Positions 61,184 to 64,000 of a stretch of DNA of 64,000 nucleotides are shown piece by piece (positions within the stretch are counted from its first letter, which is position 1; every line of letters begins with the position of its first letter). The notes beneath the pieces were generated by a model. That model searched no databases and was not told where the DNA came from. It worked only from the letters and a program-made list of their open reading frames with translations. The translations under genes were made by a program, and so were the position numbers. The stretch covers positions 62,001 to 126,000 of the forward strand of contig NZ_FLSP01000008.1 in NCBI RefSeq assembly GCF_900091315.1. Reading direction: 5' to 3'. This DNA comes from Streptomyces sp. DI166. Lineage in GTDB: Bacteria > Actinomycetota > Actinomycetes > Streptomycetales > Streptomycetaceae.

Positions 61184-63963
61184 CCGACACCATGGCCACC
61201 GCCGAGGCCTCCGACAACTCGCTCAGCCGCCGCGTCGCCGTGGCCGACGGTGCGGCCGTGTCCTTCGCGGAAGAGCGGTCCGGGGTGATCCGCACCTACG
61301 ACCTCGCCGCGCTGCCGATGCCGCCCTGGCACGACGTCCTGGCCCGTGCGTTCACCGATGTGCTCAACCTCGGCGCGATCCGGACGTTCAAGAGCGCCGA
61401 TGCCGCGTTCTGGCCCATCGGCCGCTTCCTGTCGTATCTGGAGTCCCTGGAGCAGATCCCTCGCACCCTGTCCGACCTGACGCCCGGGCACCTGGACGGC
61501 TACTACCTGCACGAGCTGGGCCCGACCACGCAGAAGGCGGCACGCGCGCAGATGTGGCAGATCGGGCGGCTGCTGCGGCACGTCGAGCCCGCCACGATGC
61601 TGTCCATCGACATGCGGGCCTACCTCGCCAAGGCCCGCCAGACACCGACGATCCCCGCGCAGGCGACCCTTCCCGGCAATCCGCTGGTGGTGCAGTTCAC
61701 CGACCACGACGGCGTCATGTTCGACTTCGACTTCGCCACCCTGCCGTTCCCGGCCTGGCACGCCACGCTCGCGGGCGCGTTCACGGCGATGCTTCAGGCC
61801 GCCCAGGGCACCTCGCGCCGGACCGCCCAGCGGCCGTTCGACGCCCTGCGGCGCTTCCTGACCGGGCTGGAAGCTCTCCCTCAGCCGCCGGCCTCGCTCG
61901 GCGAGGTGACGGTGGAGCACTTGGAGGACTTCCACCAGCGGGTGCGGGCCGAACTCGCTCCCGGCGCCCAGCCGATCCATTTCACCAGCCTGCGGCGGCT
62001 GCTGATGCACATCTCGCCCTACGAGCAGCTGTCCACCGAGCTGCGGCACCGGCTGGAGCAGATCACCTACCAGCCCGAAGGCCCCGCAGAGATGTCCCGG
62101 CCGGCGCGTCCGGGCACCGGACGCACCTCCGTCATGCCCGACGGCCCCTACGAGGCGCCCGCACCGCCCGAGGAGGCGGCCCGGACGCTCAAGGTGCACT
62201 TCACCGGCGAGGACGGCCGCACCTTCGAGTACGACATCTCCAAGCTGCGCCACCCGCCCTTCCACCCCTACTTCGCTTCCGCGTTCGCCCACCGCACCGG
62301 CCCTACCGGCACCTTGCGCACCCGGGCCAGCGCGGATGGCGACTTCACCGCCATGCGGCAGTTCCTCGGCTTCATCGCCGCCCTGCCCAACCCGCCCAAG
62401 AGCATCGGCGAGCTGTCGCCCCGCCATCTGGAGCGCTTCCGGTTCGAGAAGCTGAGGACCACCACCGAGGCCGGCGTGCGCACCCAGATGGTGCTCATCC
62501 ACGCCATCCTGCGGGCGATCACGCCCCGCGACGTGCTGTCGGAGGACCTGCGCGAGTACCTGGGACGCCGCAACCTGGTCAGCAAGCTCAAGACCGCCCC
62601 CGTCCCCGGCTACTCCGACCGCGAGTTCAAGGCCATCCTGACCGCCGCCCGCAGCGACGTCGTCGCCATCCGCGACCGCATCCGCACAGGCGAGAAACTC
62701 CTGGCCACCTACCGCGCCGCCCCGGACAGCCTCAGCGCGGACGACCAGGTGCTGGGCATGCACCTGGACGAGATGGACCGCACCGGCCGCGTTCCGCTTG
62801 CCCGGTCCACCGACCAGCTGTGGCAGAACGTGATGAAGGGCCGCCTCACCATGGCACGGCGCCTGTTCCTCACCGACCCCGACATCACCCCGCTCCTCGT
62901 TCTCGGCGCGTGCCTGACCGGCCGCAACGGCGAGACACTCAAGGAACTGCCCCCCACCCACCGGCTGGTGGAAGACCGAGCCGTGGCCATCACCCTGACC
63001 AAGCGCCGCCGGGGCAAGAGCGAAACCCGGGAGACCGTCTACTGGGAGACCGGCACCAGCGACAGCCGCCAACTGCACACCCCCGGCGGCTTCTACCTCC
63101 TGCTGCACCAGCTCACCGACCGCGGCCGGCGCTTCTCCGGCGGCAGGCGGATCTGGAGCATCTGGGCCGGGCTCTCCGGCGCCCGCGGCTACAACTGGGA
63201 CTCCAAGGACGTCAACTTCGGCCACGTGGACCCCTTCGCCTCCAGCCTGGCCCGCGTGCTCAACCTCAGCGAGTGGGGCACCCGCCACGGCCTGACCAGC
63301 GACGACGGCAAGCCGCTGAAGATCACCATCAACCGGATCAAGACCACGGTCGAGGTGCGCACCACCAAGGCCATGGGCGGCCACCTGCCCTCCGCCTCCC
63401 GCACGAACACCCTGGACGTCTCCTTCCAGCACTACCTGCAGGGCGATCCCGTCGTACGGGCCTGGGCCGAGGAGATCATGACCACGGCCCTGGAACAGGC
63501 CGAGAGCACCGCCCGCCAGTTCAAGCCCCGCGTCCTGGACACGGCCACCGAGCAGGCCTTGCGCGACGGCAGCCGCACCGCCGACGCCCTCGGCATCACC
63601 CCCCAGGTCCTCAGCGAGACCCTGGACGGCAAGCGCGACACCCTCGCCAACGCCTGCCTGGACATCGAGCACGGCCCGTTCGACGAAGGCCGCTGCGGCG
63701 TGTCGTTCCTGACCTGCCTGCGCTGCCCGAACGCGCTGATCACCCACCAGCACCTGCCCGCCTTGCTGGCGCTGGTCGAGGAACTGGAGCACGCCCGCCA
63801 GCAGATGCCCCTGGACGCGTGGGTCACCGAGCACGGCCGGACCTGGCTCGCGCTCACCCGCCTGATCCTGCCGCAGTTCACCGACGCCGAGCGTGCCCAG
63901 GCCGCCAAGTCCAAGCCCGCCGAACTCGTCCTGGACCTCCTCGACGGCCCGAAGGAAAGCTGA
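61180..63963 (+). CDS. large tyrosine-recombinase-like protein with three N-terminal repeats
   Basis: 927 residues. Three related N-terminal modules (about 26-150, 169-292, 337-462) share strand, YDLAALPMPPWH-type turn and helices: FDFATLPFPAWH and YDISKLRHPPFH in the second and third. A recombinase-like domain follows with Arg582 (GRNGETLKEL), but the HxxR motif reads NRIK, so His and Arg are replaced. GHLPSAS and a Tyr near 752 remain. A Cys cluster (CGVSFLTCLRC) lies near the C-terminus. It is probably an architectural partner. The end overlaps the fourth gene. Confidence 0.82.
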   Translation: MTDTMATAEASDNSLSRRVAVADGAAVSFAEERSGVIRTYDLAALPMPPWHDVLARAFTDVLNLGAIRTFKSADAAFWPIGRFLSYLESLEQIPRTLSDLTPGHLDGYYLHELGPTTQKAARAQMWQIGRLLRHVEPATMLSIDMRAYLAKARQTPTIPAQATLPGNPLVVQFTDHDGVMFDFDFATLPFPAWHATLAGAFTAMLQAAQGTSRRTAQRPFDALRRFLTGLEALPQPPASLGEVTVEHLEDFHQRVRAELAPGAQPIHFTSLRRLLMHISPYEQLSTELRHRLEQITYQPEGPAEMSRPARPGTGRTSVMPDGPYEAPAPPEEAARTLKVHFTGEDGRTFEYDISKLRHPPFHPYFASAFAHRTGPTGTLRTRASADGDFTAMRQFLGFIAALPNPPKSIGELSPRHLERFRFEKLRTTTEAGVRTQMVLIHAILRAITPRDVLSEDLREYLGRRNLVSKLKTAPVPGYSDREFKAILTAARSDVVAIRDRIRTGEKLLATYRAAPDSLSADDQVLGMHLDEMDRTGRVPLARSTDQLWQNVMKGRLTMARRLFLTDPDITPLLVLGACLTGRNGETLKELPPTHRLVEDRAVAITLTKRRRGKSETRETVYWETGTSDSRQLHTPGGFYLLLHQLTDRGRRFSGGRRIWSIWAGLSGARGYNWDSKDVNFGHVDPFASSLARVLNLSEWGTRHGLTSDDGKPLKITINRIKTTVEVRTTKAMGGHLPSASRTNTLDVSFQHYLQGDPVVRAWAEEIMTTALEQAESTARQFKPRVLDTATEQALRDGSRTADALGITPQVLSETLDGKRDTLANACLDIEHGPFDEGRCGVSFLTCLRCPNALITHQHLPALLALVEELEHARQQMPLDAWVTEHGRTWLALTRLILPQFTDAERAQAAKSKPAELVLDLLDGPKES

Positions 63964-64000
63964 TGACCACCGCCGTACCCGCCGCCCTCGGCGGCATCCC
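63963..64000 (+). CDS. start of a fourth gene of the recombinase cluster (partial)
   Basis: ATG overlaps the preceding stop (TGATG). Only 12 residues (MTTAVPAALGGI) are visible before the window ends. By analogy with ginABCD-type modules it may be a small DNA-binding partner, but nothing in the visible part shows this. Confidence 0.5.
   Translation, partial: MTTAVPAALGGI

Larger units (their letters stand above)
32151..64000. mobile_element. genomic island inserted in comM, right end not in window
   Basis: Foreign content begins where comM homology ends and continues to the end of the window. It holds a helicase/ADP-ribosylation operon, a regulator-kinase cluster, STAND genes, a GntR-controlled transfer-like operon with an FtsK/TraB-like ATPase, and three tyrosine-recombinase-like genes plus a fourth overlapping gene. 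Recombinases at one end and a cut conserved gene at the other support a site-specific integrated island of more than 31.8 kb. Confidence 0.75.

Noticed and set aside
32151..64000. Tn7-like insertion in comM (AbaR type)
   Set aside because: No TnsA/B/C-like transposition genes were seen in the visible part; the recombination genes are of the tyrosine type.

Overview
The window looks like a Streptomyces chromosome. Base composition is very GC-rich, and it carries whiG next to the rpsB-tsf-pyrH-frr-cdsA block, a mycothiol-dependent maleylpyruvate-isomerase-type enzyme, an LAETG sortase substrate, a WhiB-like protein and pSAM2-type integrative-element genes. No rRNA, tRNA or CRISPR array was recognised.

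Core segment 1 (1-9118) holds the 3' end of a membrane protein gene, a VOC protein, a LOG-family protein, an LAETG surface protein, a DinB/MPI-like enzyme, a thiamine ABC transporter (binding protein, permease, ATPase) behind a TPP riboswitch, and rlmN. Integrated element 1 (about 9101-23129) is a pSAM2-like AICE inserted at the 5' end of rlmN. It is bounded by imperfect 40-bp repeats, and one repeat lies over the rlmN start codon. From left to right it carries an unknown gene, an IS1380-type insertion, a two-gene CBASS-like cassette of low GC (CD-NTase plus S-4TM effector), HD and Nudix proteins, an XRE/DUF5919 regulator, the transfer/spread genes (SCO3933-like, FtsK-like, DUF2637, Spd-type), a GGDEF protein, a RepSA-type initiator, Xis and Int.

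Core segment 2 (23130-32150) holds cdsA, frr, pyrH, tsf and rpsB, then an M23 peptidase, a TetR regulator, whiG, dprA and the 3' part of comM. comM is cut at about 32150, where a second island begins and runs past the right edge of the window.

Island 2 (32151 to beyond 64000) starts with a translationally coupled operon: SF1 helicase, DarT-like ADP-ribosyltransferase, and ADP-ribosylglycohydrolase fused to a VOC domain. This is a candidate defence or toxin-antitoxin system in which the usual macrodomain antitoxin is absent. Next come a GNAT gene and a divergent XRE regulator facing a five-gene coupled operon (HATPase, unknown, APH-like kinase, lactate/malate-dehydrogenase-like, HPr-kinase-like). 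Then follow a STAND/NB-ARC-TPR pair and a frameshifted gene. A GntR repressor with palindromic operators sits at the head of a long coupled operon containing a Wbl protein, a coiled-coil/DUF2637 membrane protein, further membrane proteins and an FtsK/TraB-like ATPase. The visible right end holds three tyrosine-recombinase-like genes plus the start of a fourth overlapping gene, an arrangement resembling GInt-type island recombination modules. The third recombinase-like protein carries three tandem copies of its N-terminal domain.

Functional calls come from motif recognition by eye. No database search was run.
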